A DNA stretch of 41,121 bases from Candidatus Nanohaloarchaea archaeon. Its GTDB lineage: Archaea > EX4484-52 > DAOVKX01. Location: assembly GCA_030631505.1 (NCBI GenBank), contig DAOVKX010000001.1, positions 1 to 41,121 on the forward strand. Direction: 5' to 3'. The notes under the pieces are model-generated. The model was given only the letters and a program-made list of their open reading frames with translations. It had not been told where the DNA came from and did no database searches. The position numbers were made by a program, and so were the translations under genes. The first letter of the stretch is position 1. Each line of letters begins with the position of its first letter. Shown in pieces: positions 23,349 to 31,798 of the stretch.

Positions 23349-23720
23349 TCAATCTTCAATAAAGTTCCTTCTCTGACAACAGTGACAGAACATTCGCGGC
23401 TTTTTTTCTGAATCATGCAGAATATCAAAAAACAAGGCAACCGCTTCTTCATTTATTTCTTTTTTTGTTACCGTAAAGTTTATTTCATTCGCAGTTCCCT
23501 TTGTTGTCTGCATAAGACATTTCACATTTTCAAGCCGTATGTCTTTCCGTGCCCTTTGTGTGAGGCATTCTGCATAAAGGACTGTATTCTCTGTATTGAA
23601 CGCATGCTCAAAGGTTTTCAGCGTGTTCTCAGAAGTGCCGAACTCTTTGTCAGAACCATTAATCAGGAACATACCTGCTAAAAAACAAAATACAATAAAA
23701 ACAAGGAGGTATGGCTTCAC
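23349..23720 (-). CDS. Exported or membrane-anchored protein of unknown function in the secDF operon
   Basis: A protein of 123 residues with an N-terminal hydrophobic signal or anchor (PYLLVFIVFCFLAGMFLI), followed by a soluble domain (TSENTLKTFEHAFNTENTVLYAECLTQRARKD) that resembles the NTF2-like DUF4878 pattern of small secreted proteins, and a cysteine-rich end (MFCHCCQRRN). The family is not certain. The start is GTG at 23720 with an AGGTGAG ribosome binding site four nt upstream, located just after the secD stop. The 12-nt spacing shows it is co-expressed with secD. Confidence 0.72.
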   Translation of the reverse strand: MKPYLLVFIVFCFLAGMFLINGSDKEFGTSENTLKTFEHAFNTENTVLYAECLTQRARKDIRLENVKCLMQTTKGTANEINFTVTKKEINEEAVALFFDILHDSEKKPRMFCHCCQRRNFIED

Positions 23721-23732
23721 CGGCTCACCTGT

Positions 23733-25202
23733 TCAGTACTTTCTGATGTATTCAACAACCTTCCCGTATGCAGGTCTTGTTATGAGCACGCCGATTGTCA
23801 CGCCCACAATTGTTGTTATTGCAAACCCCTTTAATGCGCCCCCTCCGGCTTGTATAAGAGGCAGCATTGCAGCAACAGTTGTAAAGTATGCAGTGGTTAT
23901 TATAAAAAACGCGTTTTTCAGCCGCTGCTTTAAACTTTGTATATTTCTTTTTCTTCCGCTTTCATCAGTGATTATAATCTGGTCATCCACACCCGTCCCT
24001 ACAGCAGCAAGGATACCTGCAATTGCGGGAAGGTCAATTGTCCAGTGAACAAACGAGGCAAATCCAAGAAGTATCACAACTTCGCTGCAGCAGGTTAAAA
24101 TTATGGATGCTACAATTTTAAGGTTCCTGTATCTTATGAACACCACAGCGCCTACGGCAAGAATCGCAAGGAATATTGCAACAATTGCAGTTTTTACAAA
24201 CTCATGGCCCAATGCCGAAGAAATTGTATCTATTTTGACTATGCTTACTTTCGTCGGCAAAGCCCCGGACTCAAGGATAGATTGCAGGTTTTTCATGTTT
24301 TTAATAGCAGCATCCCGCGATTCCCCTGGCCCGCTAATCATTATTGTCGTTTCAACCCTGCCTTTCAACCCGGAACCTATCTTGAGAGAATCCACTAAGT
24401 TGTCATCCAGATATAAATCTATATTGACATCTAAATAATCATCTCCGCCCGAAGCTATCCCTGTAAAACTAACTCCGGCATCCTTGGTTATCGCAGCAAA
24501 TCGTTCTGCTCCTTCCTTATTCAGCAATACTGTAAACATGAAGCGATATGCCCCGTTTCCTACGGGCTCAATCCTTGTGTGCTGGGGATCTTTTAGAACG
24601 TCGATCACATCCTCTCCATGATAAACTAATCCTGAAAGAACAACACCCGTATCTGTTTTGTTTATGTATTCAAACATGATATCCTCAAAAATAAAACTTT
24701 CATTTATCTCAACTCTTTGCTCATTTATCTCAAGAACATCCCCAAAAAGATGGACTGTGTATTCCTTCCCGTTTAACTTAAAAATACCGGTTTCATTTTG
24801 AATTTCTACAGCTCTGTTGATTTTTGCCTCAAATTTTCCCTGCTGTTCCAGCAGTTCAGACATCTCCATTTCAGTAAGTCCTGCCATTTCGACCTGTATG
24901 TATTTGGGATTTCCTGACAGGTCTCTCACAGGATAAATCTTTGTTTCAGTTAGCCCGAGAGCATTAACCCGTACGTTTAATTTCGTTATGCAGTCCTGAA
25001 TAATCTCAACAGTAACTGTTTCCGGCTGCAGCAGTGCCCTTACACCCCCCCGCAAATCAAGGCCTTGTTCTATGTTTGTCTCCAGAGCATAGGTATCGCC
25101 GTCTTTGGCATAATGCGGGTTAATGAAAACAACGGACACCAGCACAAAAACTATCAGAATCAGAATCCGGGCGCTCAATAAAAGTTTTTTCATATCATTC
25201 AT
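23733..25202 (-). CDS. secD: Protein-export membrane protein SecD
   Basis: A protein of 489 residues. It has an N-terminal membrane helix, the SecD hallmark GLDLRGGVRALL, a large extracytoplasmic domain (about 45-310) and a C-terminal bundle of five helices with AIFLAILAVGAVVFIRYRNLKI and the GTGVDDQIIITDESGR motif. SecDF uses the ion gradient to assist late steps of Sec translocation. The start is the ATG at 25202 with an AGGTGA ribosome binding site, located at the secF stop; a GTG at 25211 is less likely. The two genes abut, so translation is coupled. Confidence 0.95.
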   Translation of the reverse strand: MNDMKKLLLSARILILIVFVLVSVVFINPHYAKDGDTYALETNIEQGLDLRGGVRALLQPETVTVEIIQDCITKLNVRVNALGLTETKIYPVRDLSGNPKYIQVEMAGLTEMEMSELLEQQGKFEAKINRAVEIQNETGIFKLNGKEYTVHLFGDVLEINEQRVEINESFIFEDIMFEYINKTDTGVVLSGLVYHGEDVIDVLKDPQHTRIEPVGNGAYRFMFTVLLNKEGAERFAAITKDAGVSFTGIASGGDDYLDVNIDLYLDDNLVDSLKIGSGLKGRVETTIMISGPGESRDAAIKNMKNLQSILESGALPTKVSIVKIDTISSALGHEFVKTAIVAIFLAILAVGAVVFIRYRNLKIVASIILTCCSEVVILLGFASFVHWTIDLPAIAGILAAVGTGVDDQIIITDESGRKRNIQSLKQRLKNAFFIITTAYFTTVAAMLPLIQAGGGALKGFAITTIVGVTIGVLITRPAYGKVVEYIRKY

Positions 25203-25207
25203 GCTCG

Positions 25208-26071
25208 TCACCTAGTCTTTTTATGCTCCTTTTCAATAAACCATCTCAGAATTCCTACGTTTTGGAACCAAGTTGTTATCAGGTCTGCCAGCAACCCCAG
25301 TATAAGCACAAGAGCTATCTGGTCAAGAACTCGTGAAGTTGAAATAAGATAGAGAGTTGTAAATGCCGCAATGCTGGTAGCGGTCATTGTTACTCCGGTT
25401 TTGACTGAAGAGTTGATTCTTTCGTCAAGAGTGCCTTCTTCCTTTCGTTTCAGCACCCTTGTGGATAATAATATGTCAGTATCGACAGAGTAACCGAACA
25501 GCATCAGTAAAGCGGCAACAGTCGCAAGACTTAACTCTATCTCAAGAACAGACATCATCGCCATAGCAAAGAGTATGTCCGAAACAGCTGCAGAAATTAT
25601 TGCGACAGAAGGCACAAAAGTCCTGAATGTAAAAAAGGTAACAAGGGACATAAGGACAAATGCAATCAAAACCGCAATCTGGGCTTCCCTGAAAAAACCT
25701 TCCCCGAGCGTTGCGCCGACAAGGACCCGGTTTATGCCGTCTTCCTTATAGCTTATTCCCTGCTGTTCCAGCAGTTTTTCGATTTCACCAAGTTCAAGCT
25801 CATTTTCTGTTTCTATCACTATTGTCTGCCCTGCGTTTGATTTAATCGTCCTGACCATCCCGTTGACATCAATTTGTTCATGAAATGCAGTTTCAAATGT
25901 TTTTATATCAACAGCACCTTCTGTATAAATAGAGATTTCAGTTCCTCCGTTGAAATCTATGCCTTTATCAAGAAATTCTCCGGTCTCAGAATAATTCATA
26001 AGCAGGACACCGGCAGAAAACAAAAACAGCAGAATCGGCGGAATCATTAATTTTTTATAATCCTTTAGCAT
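25208..26071 (-). CDS. secF: Protein-export membrane protein SecF
   Basis: A protein of 287 residues. It shows the SecF hallmark DKGIDFNGGTEISIYT after the first membrane helix, a small extracytoplasmic domain (about 40-120), GATLGEGFFREAQIAVLIAF, and the motif LLMLFGYSVDTDILLSTRVLKR, with the two aspartate-containing helices of the family. It lies upstream of secD, the usual archaeal order. The stop codon TGA is part of the ribosome binding site of secD. It follows the unknown membrane-anchored protein gene after 34 nt. Confidence 0.95.
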   Translation of the reverse strand: MLKDYKKLMIPPILLFLFSAGVLLMNYSETGEFLDKGIDFNGGTEISIYTEGAVDIKTFETAFHEQIDVNGMVRTIKSNAGQTIVIETENELELGEIEKLLEQQGISYKEDGINRVLVGATLGEGFFREAQIAVLIAFVLMSLVTFFTFRTFVPSVAIISAAVSDILFAMAMMSVLEIELSLATVAALLMLFGYSVDTDILLSTRVLKRKEEGTLDERINSSVKTGVTMTATSIAAFTTLYLISTSRVLDQIALVLILGLLADLITTWFQNVGILRWFIEKEHKKTR

Positions 26072-26105
26072 ACAATGGCCTCATGTCTGTTAAGTATCAC
26101 TTTAT

Positions 26106-26678
26106 TTAATCTGAATCTTTATCAAGATTTCTGAAAAAACCCATAGGTTGCCATTCTTTTGTCTCCTTTTTCTCTTCAGGTTCCGGCTCACTGCTTTTTT
26201 TTGTGTAGCCCATAGAGCGGTTAAACGCGTCTTCAGGGCTCATTTCAGTTTTTTGTTGGGGCTGCGCTGGCTCAAATGGCTTCGGCTCTTCAGTTGGCGT
26301 CTTGTGTTCAGAAAATAATGAGAATACGTTTTCTTTGGGCGCGCTTAATGGCTCTGCTGCCGGCATTTCTGGTTCCGCAGAAAACTGCCTGCTTGCCGGG
26401 TCTTTTATTAATATGTCGGGCGTTTTTAAAATCTCAAAACGCTCTAAGTCTGCTTTCTTTGATTCATCGGGCGCAACATGAAACAAATGGTCTATCTTGC
26501 CCCCCTGCTCCTTAACTCCTCCTGCATCTCTTGGAGGGGACGCAACACCCGGCGGTTCAGTCTTGCCCCGAAGTTCAACATAACCCTCCCTTCGCCGCTT
26601 AAGCAGATAATTTACCGCAATTGTCGCCAGTAATGCAAGCGAAATCAAAGACAGGTATTTCCAAAACAAAATGTCCAT
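26106..26678 (-). CDS. Membrane-anchored protein with acidic, proline-rich disordered tail
   Basis: A protein of 190 residues. The N-terminus is one membrane helix (about residues 5-25, FWKYLSLISLALLATIAVNYLL) followed by RRRREG-type basic residues, which places the remainder in the cytoplasm. Residues 40-190 are low-complexity and rich in Pro, Glu and Lys (PTEEPKPFEPAQPQQ, SEPEPEEKKETKE) and end EWQPMGFFRNLDKDSD. No domain is recognised. It is the first gene of the secF-secD operon. An ATATAATATATT promoter-like sequence precedes it. Confidence 0.72.
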   Translation of the reverse strand: MDILFWKYLSLISLALLATIAVNYLLKRRREGYVELRGKTEPPGVASPPRDAGGVKEQGGKIDHLFHVAPDESKKADLERFEILKTPDILIKDPASRQFSAEPEMPAAEPLSAPKENVFSLFSEHKTPTEEPKPFEPAQPQQKTEMSPEDAFNRSMGYTKKSSEPEPEEKKETKEWQPMGFFRNLDKDSD

Positions 26679-26926
26679 AATATATTATATGCAAACTTCA
26701 TATTTAACTTTTATTGGTGTTTTTCTAATAACCCCTTCAGATATACAGAGTTTTTGCAGGTTTTATCCGTTCCTGAGCAAAAATTCGGGTCAAGGCTCTG
26801 CAAGAGCCGAGCCCGTTAATCGCTGTTAAACGCCCCCCAGATAGTGGGGGAAAATTGCGTCCGCAGAGTTACCCTGAAGCCGAGCCATTACGAAAATTTA
26901 TTAAACATAATCGTTATAGATATGTT
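26679..26926. other. Non-coding gap with two hairpins upstream of GH15-like gene
   Basis: A 248-nt gap between divergent genes. It has two compact GC-rich hairpins in otherwise AT-rich DNA: GGCTCT-GCA-AGAGCC at 26794-26808 and CCCCCA-GATAG-TGGGGG at 26834-26850 followed by AAAA. CTCTGC near 26796 can also pair with GCAGAG at 26863-26868, which would enclose the second hairpin. It also holds two copies of GCCGAGCC (26806 and 26879). A TATA-like AATTTATTAAA at 26895-26905 fits the next gene. It could encode a small structured RNA; no known class is recognised. Confidence 0.4.
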
Positions 26927-28001
26927 ATGAATATAAAAATGCTAGAATTATTAAAGACCAGCAAAGAGGTTATTCAAGATTGTTCCTTATCAAATGGTGC
27001 AATTGTTGCAGCAAATTCTACTCAATCGTACTTTCCAAAAGAAGCAAAGTTTTACAAATTTGTTTGGCCAAGAGATGCAATGTATACATGTATTGCAGCT
27101 GATATCTTAGGATTAAAAATCCAAGAGAAATTTTTCAAGTGGTGTATAAAAGCAGAAGGTTGGAATAGAACCGGATTATTTTATGAAAAATATTATATTA
27201 ATGGGAAGAAAGCATCGCATCATTTTCAACCAGATCAAACTGGTAGTGTTCTGATTGCAATTTATGATTATTATAAAAACAACAAAAAAGAATGTAAAAA
27301 ATTTGAAGAACTTATTACAAAATCTGCAAATGGTTTGTGTAAGGTGTGGAATAAAGATCATTTCAAATTAGTTACCCAAGATTTATGGGAAGAACGTCTA
27401 TGTTTCCCTGATTTAAAAGAGAATTTTACATACTCTTTAGCAATCTGTGCGAAAGGCTTGGAATGTGCGAGTAAGTTAATCCAAAACAAAACATGGGAAA
27501 AAACTTCAAATGAAATGAAAAAAGTATTACTAAGAAATTTCAAGAATAAGTTTTATCGTTCTTTTGGAAAGGTAAATGATGAAAGAATTGATGCATCTTT
27601 ATTGGGTTTAATGTGGCCCTCAGAAGTAATTTCTACTAAAGATGAAAGAATGAAAAAAACAATAGAAATAATTGAAGACAAAATTGTTAACAATTGGGGG
27701 ATTTATCGTTACGAAAATGATGAATATGATGGTTGGATGTATAAAAAGAAGATACATCGTAAAAAAGGAGCAGGGTATTGGCCGTTATTGAATTTCTGGA
27801 TGGTTATTTATTATCTAAAAGATGGGAACAAAAATAAAGCATTGAAATTTTATAATAAAGTTCTCAAGGATATGAAAAATAAAAAATACATCCCAGAACA
27901 ATTTTTCAATAATAAAATTCAAGTTTCAGTATCTCCTCTTTGCTGGTCTCATTCTATGTTTGTTATCGCATCAAAGAAACTGAAAAACATATAGGCTCGG
28001 C
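26879..28001. repeat. Short inverted repeats flanking the GH15-like gene
   Basis: GCCGAGCC at 26879-26886 (and a direct copy at 26806-26813) is matched by its exact reverse complement GGCTCGGC at 27994-28001, starting on the last base of the stop codon of the gene. The gene between is notably AT-rich. The repeats are only 8 bp, so chance is possible. Confidence 0.35.
26927..27994 (+). CDS. GH15-like glycoside hydrolase (glucoamylase-type)
   Basis: A protein of 355 residues with the (alpha/alpha)6-barrel pattern of GH15. Recognisable blocks are VWPRDAMYTCIAADIL (residues 46-61), HHFQPDQTGSVL (about 98-109), LWEER (153-157) whose glutamate is the expected general acid, GYWPLLNFW, and PEQFF near residue 325 with the expected general base, followed by SPLCWSHSMF. 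Substrate may be an alpha-glucan, trehalose or a glycoprotein glycan; there is no signal peptide, so it acts in the cytoplasm. The ATG at 26927 follows a TATA-like element by about 25 nt. It is clearly more AT-rich than its neighbours, suggesting transfer. Confidence 0.85.
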   Translation: MNIKMLELLKTSKEVIQDCSLSNGAIVAANSTQSYFPKEAKFYKFVWPRDAMYTCIAADILGLKIQEKFFKWCIKAEGWNRTGLFYEKYYINGKKASHHFQPDQTGSVLIAIYDYYKNNKKECKKFEELITKSANGLCKVWNKDHFKLVTQDLWEERLCFPDLKENFTYSLAICAKGLECASKLIQNKTWEKTSNEMKKVLLRNFKNKFYRSFGKVNDERIDASLLGLMWPSEVISTKDERMKKTIEIIEDKIVNNWGIYRYENDEYDGWMYKKKIHRKKGAGYWPLLNFWMVIYYLKDGNKNKALKFYNKVLKDMKNKKYIPEQFFNNKIQVSVSPLCWSHSMFVIASKKLKNI

Positions 28002-28086
28002 GAGAGGGCAATTGATTTTATCCTTGCCGGATTATTGCATGATACGCCTTTCACAAAGTTATAAATTTAATCGCATAAGTATTCAT

Positions 28087-28257
28087 ATGGGAGACTTACT
28101 CCCTCTTAACTTTAACCTTGAAAAAAGCTGGTTTGAGTGTTTAGAAGAAGTCAGGAAAAACCCTCCGACACCAAAAGAACTCGAAGAATCACGCAGGAGT
28201 ATTTACCATGCGCTTTTGGTTAATCAGGTTGAAAGGGGACGGTATCATCCCCGCTAA
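28087..28257 (+). CDS. Small protein of unknown function (56 aa)
   Basis: A 56-residue protein: MGDLLPLNFNLEKSWFECLEE followed by a proline turn (NPPTPKELEESRRS) and a basic end (LLVNQVERGRYHPR). The open frame extends upstream to 27940, but that part overlaps the glycosidase gene. TTATAAATTTA at 28059-28069 is about 23 nt before the ATG at 28087, so a leaderless message is likely. No family is recognised. Confidence 0.6.
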   Translation: MGDLLPLNFNLEKSWFECLEEVRKNPPTPKELEESRRSIYHALLVNQVERGRYHPR

Positions 28258-28372
28258 GTTATCAGTTCAGACAAAGTGTTAACACGTCTTTTTCTATTAA
28301 AATAAATTACCGACCTTCCTAAATAGAGTTCTCACACATAACTTTAATAATTTTAACAATAAACTTTAGGTA

Positions 28373-29296
28373 ATGAAAAAAATTTCCATAGTTGGTGCAG
28401 GCCAGGTCGGAACTCTTGTGGCGCTTAGAGTGGCGGAAAAAGACCTGGCTGATGTAGTGCTGCTCGACATTGTAGAGGGAATTCCGCAGGGCAGGGCTTT
28501 GGATTTAAAACAGTCAGCGCATATAAGCGGTTTTTCTGTGAACATAACAGGAACCAACGATTACAGTGATATAACCGGTTCTGAAGTCGTGGTTGTAACA
28601 GCGGGCTTTCCGAGAACTCCAGATATGAGCAGGGAAGACCTGATTGAAAAGAACGCAGGGATAATAAAAGAAATTTCTTTGAAAATAAAAGAACTCGCTC
28701 CTGACTCAAAAGTTATAATAGTTACAAATCCTCTGGACATAATGGTGTATCTGGCGATGAAAACAACGGGCTTTCCCCAAGACAGGGTTTTTGGAATGTC
28801 AGGAGTTCTTGACAGCGCAAGGTTTGCAGACTGCATAGCAGACCACTTAAAAGTTCCTGTTAATAGCGTAAACGCGATGGTTCTGGGCGCGCATGGAGAC
28901 ACAATGGTTCCAATATCGAGCCACGCAACAGTCAACGGAGAAAAAATAACGAATTTAATGAACGATGAACAAATTAACAAAACAATAGAAGAAACCCGTA
29001 AAGCCAGTCTTAAAATATTGCAGCATCTTAAAACAGGCAGCACTTCTTTTGCGCCCTCTGCAGCAATAGCGAAAATGATTGAAGCAATACTAAAAGACAA
29101 AAAAGAAGTTCTCCCGGTATCTGCATACCTGAACGGAGAATACGGCTTCAGTGATGTCTGCGTGGGTGTTCCGGCAAGATTAGGCAGAAACGGCATCGGA
29201 GAAATTATAGAGCTGGACATGACAGGCGAGGAAAAAAAACAGTTTGCTGATTCTGTTGAAAGCGTTAAGGAACTGATACAGAAATTAGAAGTATAA
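28373..29296 (+). CDS. mdh: Malate dehydrogenase (LDH-like type)
   Basis: A protein of 307 residues. The Rossmann motif GAGQVG is at residues 8-13, D32 indicates NAD preference, substrate-binding arginines R81 and R87 lie in AGFPRTPDMSRED, R150 and the D147 acid are in VLDSARFAD, and catalytic H174 is in GAHGDTMVPI. The arginine at position 81 is the feature that separates malate from lactate dehydrogenases. It interconverts malate and oxaloacetate. No other TCA-cycle gene is nearby, and it appears to be transcribed alone. Confidence 0.93.
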   Translation: MKKISIVGAGQVGTLVALRVAEKDLADVVLLDIVEGIPQGRALDLKQSAHISGFSVNITGTNDYSDITGSEVVVVTAGFPRTPDMSREDLIEKNAGIIKEISLKIKELAPDSKVIIVTNPLDIMVYLAMKTTGFPQDRVFGMSGVLDSARFADCIADHLKVPVNSVNAMVLGAHGDTMVPISSHATVNGEKITNLMNDEQINKTIEETRKASLKILQHLKTGSTSFAPSAAIAKMIEAILKDKKEVLPVSAYLNGEYGFSDVCVGVPARLGRNGIGEIIELDMTGEEKKQFADSVESVKELIQKLEV

Positions 29297-29511
29297 TTTG
29301 TTGATTAACCAAACTCTCAGGTTATGGAGGTTTATCGTTCTTCAGTTTTTATCTCCCAGTACTTATTTAAGTCAATGAAAAGATTTTTATCCTTTGTTTT
29401 TAATTCACATTTACCAACCCATACTCAACAAATTACTTACAATCATCCTAAAAAGTAGGATAAAAGTAGTATATTAATACTTGTTTTAGTCAAATATACA
29501 ATAGTGATTCT
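29297..29511. promoter_or_regulatory. Upstream region of the UDP-sugar operon with two palindromes
   Basis: A 215-nt gap. ATCCTA-AAAAG-TAGGAT (29445-29461) is followed seven nt later by AGTAT-ATTA-ATACT (29468-29481), which overlaps a TATA-like TAGTATATTAATAC about 30-45 nt before the start codon. The pair looks like an operator/promoter. A 44-codon frame at 29324-29458 has no supporting signal and was not called. Confidence 0.4.
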
Positions 29512-30447
29512 ATGCGTGCATTGATAACTGGCGGAGCGGGCTTTATCGGCTCACACCTCTCTGAATATTTGCTGGATAAAGGATACGAAGTTCTGTGTGT
29601 AGACAATTTTCTGACAGGCAGTAAAAAGAATGTGTCGCATCTTCTTGAAAATAAAAATTTTAAACTACTGAACCATGACGTTACAAAACCACTGTTTCTG
29701 GAAGAAGAGATTAATGTTATATTTCATTTTGCAAGTCCTGCAAGCCCCATAGACTATCAGGCGCTCCCCATACCTACCCTGAAAGTCGGCGCATTAGGAA
29801 CGCATAATATGCTTGGGCTGGCCAAAGAAAAAAAAGCCGTTTTTGTATTGGCTTCAACTTCAGAAGTTTATGGAGATCCTTTGGAACACCCACAGCGTGA
29901 AGAATACTGGGGAAATGTCAATCCAATAGGTCCGCGGGGAGTTTATGACGAGGCAAAAAGATACGCAGAAGCGCTGGTTATGGCGTATCACAGGTATCAC
30001 AAACTTGATACAAAAATTGTAAGAATCTTTAACACCTATGGGCCAAGAATGAGGGCAAATGACGGGAGAGCTGTGCCCGCATTCATAACGCAGGCATTGA
30101 AGAATGAGCCGATAACTGTGTTCGGCGATGGAACGCAGACCAGAAGTTTTTGTTATATTTCTGACTTGGTTGAAGGAATTTACAGGTTTAGCATTTCAGA
30201 TATCCACAAACCAGTGAATTTAGGCAATCCGCAGGAAGCAACAGTGCTGGAACTTGCGCAAAAGATAAAAAAGATTGCAAACTCAGATTCAGAAATCAGT
30301 TTTAAACAACTGCCCATAGACGACCCTAAAGTGAGATGTCCCGACATTTCAAGGGCAAGGGAAAAATTAAGCTGGGAGCCAAAAATCAATTTAGATGATG
30401 GCTTGACCAGAACTATTGATTGGTTTAAAAAAGAAGTGATCAAATGA
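29512..30447 (+). CDS. uxs: UDP-glucuronate decarboxylase (UDP-xylose synthase)
   Basis: An extended SDR of 311 residues. The cofactor motif GGAGFIG is at residues 7-13, and catalytic Y145 and K149 lie in GPRGVYDEAKRYAE, a signature of UDP-xylose synthases (GPRxxYDExKR). The ASTSEVYGDPLEHPQ and RIFNTYGPRMRANDGRAV blocks agree. It converts UDP-glucuronate to UDP-xylose with transient NAD reduction. A related UDP-glucuronate epimerase cannot be fully excluded, but the GPR motif favours decarboxylation. Its stop overlaps the next start as ATGA, so it is translationally coupled to UDP-glucose dehydrogenase, the enzyme that makes its substrate. Confidence 0.9.
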   Translation: MRALITGGAGFIGSHLSEYLLDKGYEVLCVDNFLTGSKKNVSHLLENKNFKLLNHDVTKPLFLEEEINVIFHFASPASPIDYQALPIPTLKVGALGTHNMLGLAKEKKAVFVLASTSEVYGDPLEHPQREEYWGNVNPIGPRGVYDEAKRYAEALVMAYHRYHKLDTKIVRIFNTYGPRMRANDGRAVPAFITQALKNEPITVFGDGTQTRSFCYISDLVEGIYRFSISDIHKPVNLGNPQEATVLELAQKIKKIANSDSEISFKQLPIDDPKVRCPDISRAREKLSWEPKINLDDGLTRTIDWFKKEVIK

Positions 30448-31796
30448 AAATAACTGTTGTTGGTTCAGGATATGTTGGCGTTGTGTCTGCCGCCTGTCTG
30501 GCAGAGCTTGGAAACCATGTTACCTGCATCGACATAGACAAAGAAAAAGTAGAAAAACTAAGCAGGGGAGAAACCACTTTCTTTGAGCCGGGACTCAAAG
30601 AGCTTCTCAGGAAAAATGTTTCAGAAGGTCGGCTGGGAGCAAGTAGTGAATACTATTCTGTGAAAGACAGCGATGTTGTGTTTGTGTGCGTTGGTACGCC
30701 ATCGGGAGATAATGGCTCAATAGACCTGTCTTTTGTCAAATCCGCTGCAGGGCAGATAGGAGAGCAGTTAAAAGAGTCTGATAAATACATAGTAGTTGTT
30801 GTCAGAAGCACTGTAGTTCCAGGAACAACAAGAATGCTTATTGATATTATCGAAGAAACCTTAGGAAAGAAAGCAGGTGCGGGCTTTGGCTTGTGCATGG
30901 TTCCAGAACACCTGGCAGAGGGCTCAGCAGTAAAGGATTTTTTCAGTCCGGATAAGTTAATAATCGGCCAGTATGATGAAAAGTCCGGCGACGTTCTTGA
31001 GAAACTGCTAACTCCTCTGAGACATCAGGAGATAAAGATAAAGAACCTTCTTGACCCGTTGGTAGCAGGGCAGATAAAAGAAGACCTGCATACAATTACT
31101 GCAGATGTAATGAGGAGGTGCTCGCTGGAAGAGGCAGAAGCGGAAAAATACATAAGCAATGCATTTCTGGCGTCAAAAATCTCATTTTCAAACGAGCTTG
31201 CAAACATACTCGAAAACGCAGGCATAAATTATTTTAATGTAAGGGATATGGCATGTCTTGACAAGCGGATTGGCTCAAGATTCACGCAGGCAGGAACAGG
31301 TTTCGGCGGAAGCTGTTTTTCAAAAGATGTCAGGGCTCTGATGAAATTTGCCGAAAACGGTTATGATGCCTTTTTGTTAAATGCTGTTTTGGACAGGAAC
31401 AAAAAACAGCCATATCGTTTGGTTGAACTGGCAAAAAAACTTTTGGGAACTCTTGAAAATAAAAACATAGCAGTTTTGGGCGCAGCATTTAAACCCAATA
31501 CTGATGATTTACGGGACGCCCCATCCTTAAAAATAATCGAAAAACTGCTGGACGAAGGGGCAGAAATCTCTGTTTATGACCCAAAAGCTTCTGATAACCT
31601 TAAAAAGATTTTTAATGATAAAATAAGCTACAGTCCAACAAAAGAAGCATGCATTGAAAAAGCAGATATCTGTCTTATTGTGACCGAATGGGATGAGTTC
31701 AGCGACGAAGCATTCAGGGATAAAATAAGATGTCCTGTGCTTGATGGAAGGGGCTTTTTAAACAATGCAAAAGGAATAGGAAAACCAGAGGTATAA
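30444..31796 (+). CDS. ugd: UDP-glucose 6-dehydrogenase
   Basis: A protein of 450 residues with N-terminal Rossmann motif GSGYVG (7-12), substrate-binding MVPEHLAEGSAVKDF, and the catalytic cysteine C291 in TGFGGSCFSKD. The C-terminal UDP-binding domain has LGAAFKPNTDDLRDAPS. It oxidises UDP-glucose to UDP-glucuronate with two NAD. Between residues about 200 and 226 there are roughly 20-25 extra residues (IKNLLDPLVAGQIKEDLHTITADVM) ahead of the SLEEAEAEKYISNAF helix. It is the middle gene of a three-gene operon: four-nt overlap upstream and two-nt gap downstream. Confidence 0.93.
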   Translation: MKITVVGSGYVGVVSAACLAELGNHVTCIDIDKEKVEKLSRGETTFFEPGLKELLRKNVSEGRLGASSEYYSVKDSDVVFVCVGTPSGDNGSIDLSFVKSAAGQIGEQLKESDKYIVVVVRSTVVPGTTRMLIDIIEETLGKKAGAGFGLCMVPEHLAEGSAVKDFFSPDKLIIGQYDEKSGDVLEKLLTPLRHQEIKIKNLLDPLVAGQIKEDLHTITADVMRRCSLEEAEAEKYISNAFLASKISFSNELANILENAGINYFNVRDMACLDKRIGSRFTQAGTGFGGSCFSKDVRALMKFAENGYDAFLLNAVLDRNKKQPYRLVELAKKLLGTLENKNIAVLGAAFKPNTDDLRDAPSLKIIEKLLDEGAEISVYDPKASDNLKKIFNDKISYSPTKEACIEKADICLIVTEWDEFSDEAFRDKIRCPVLDGRGFLNNAKGIGKPEV

Positions 31797-31798
31797 AA

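Noticed and set aside
29324..29458. 44-codon frame between mdh and uxs
   Set aside because: No family, no promoter or ribosome binding site at proper distance, and it runs into the palindromes of the operon promoter.
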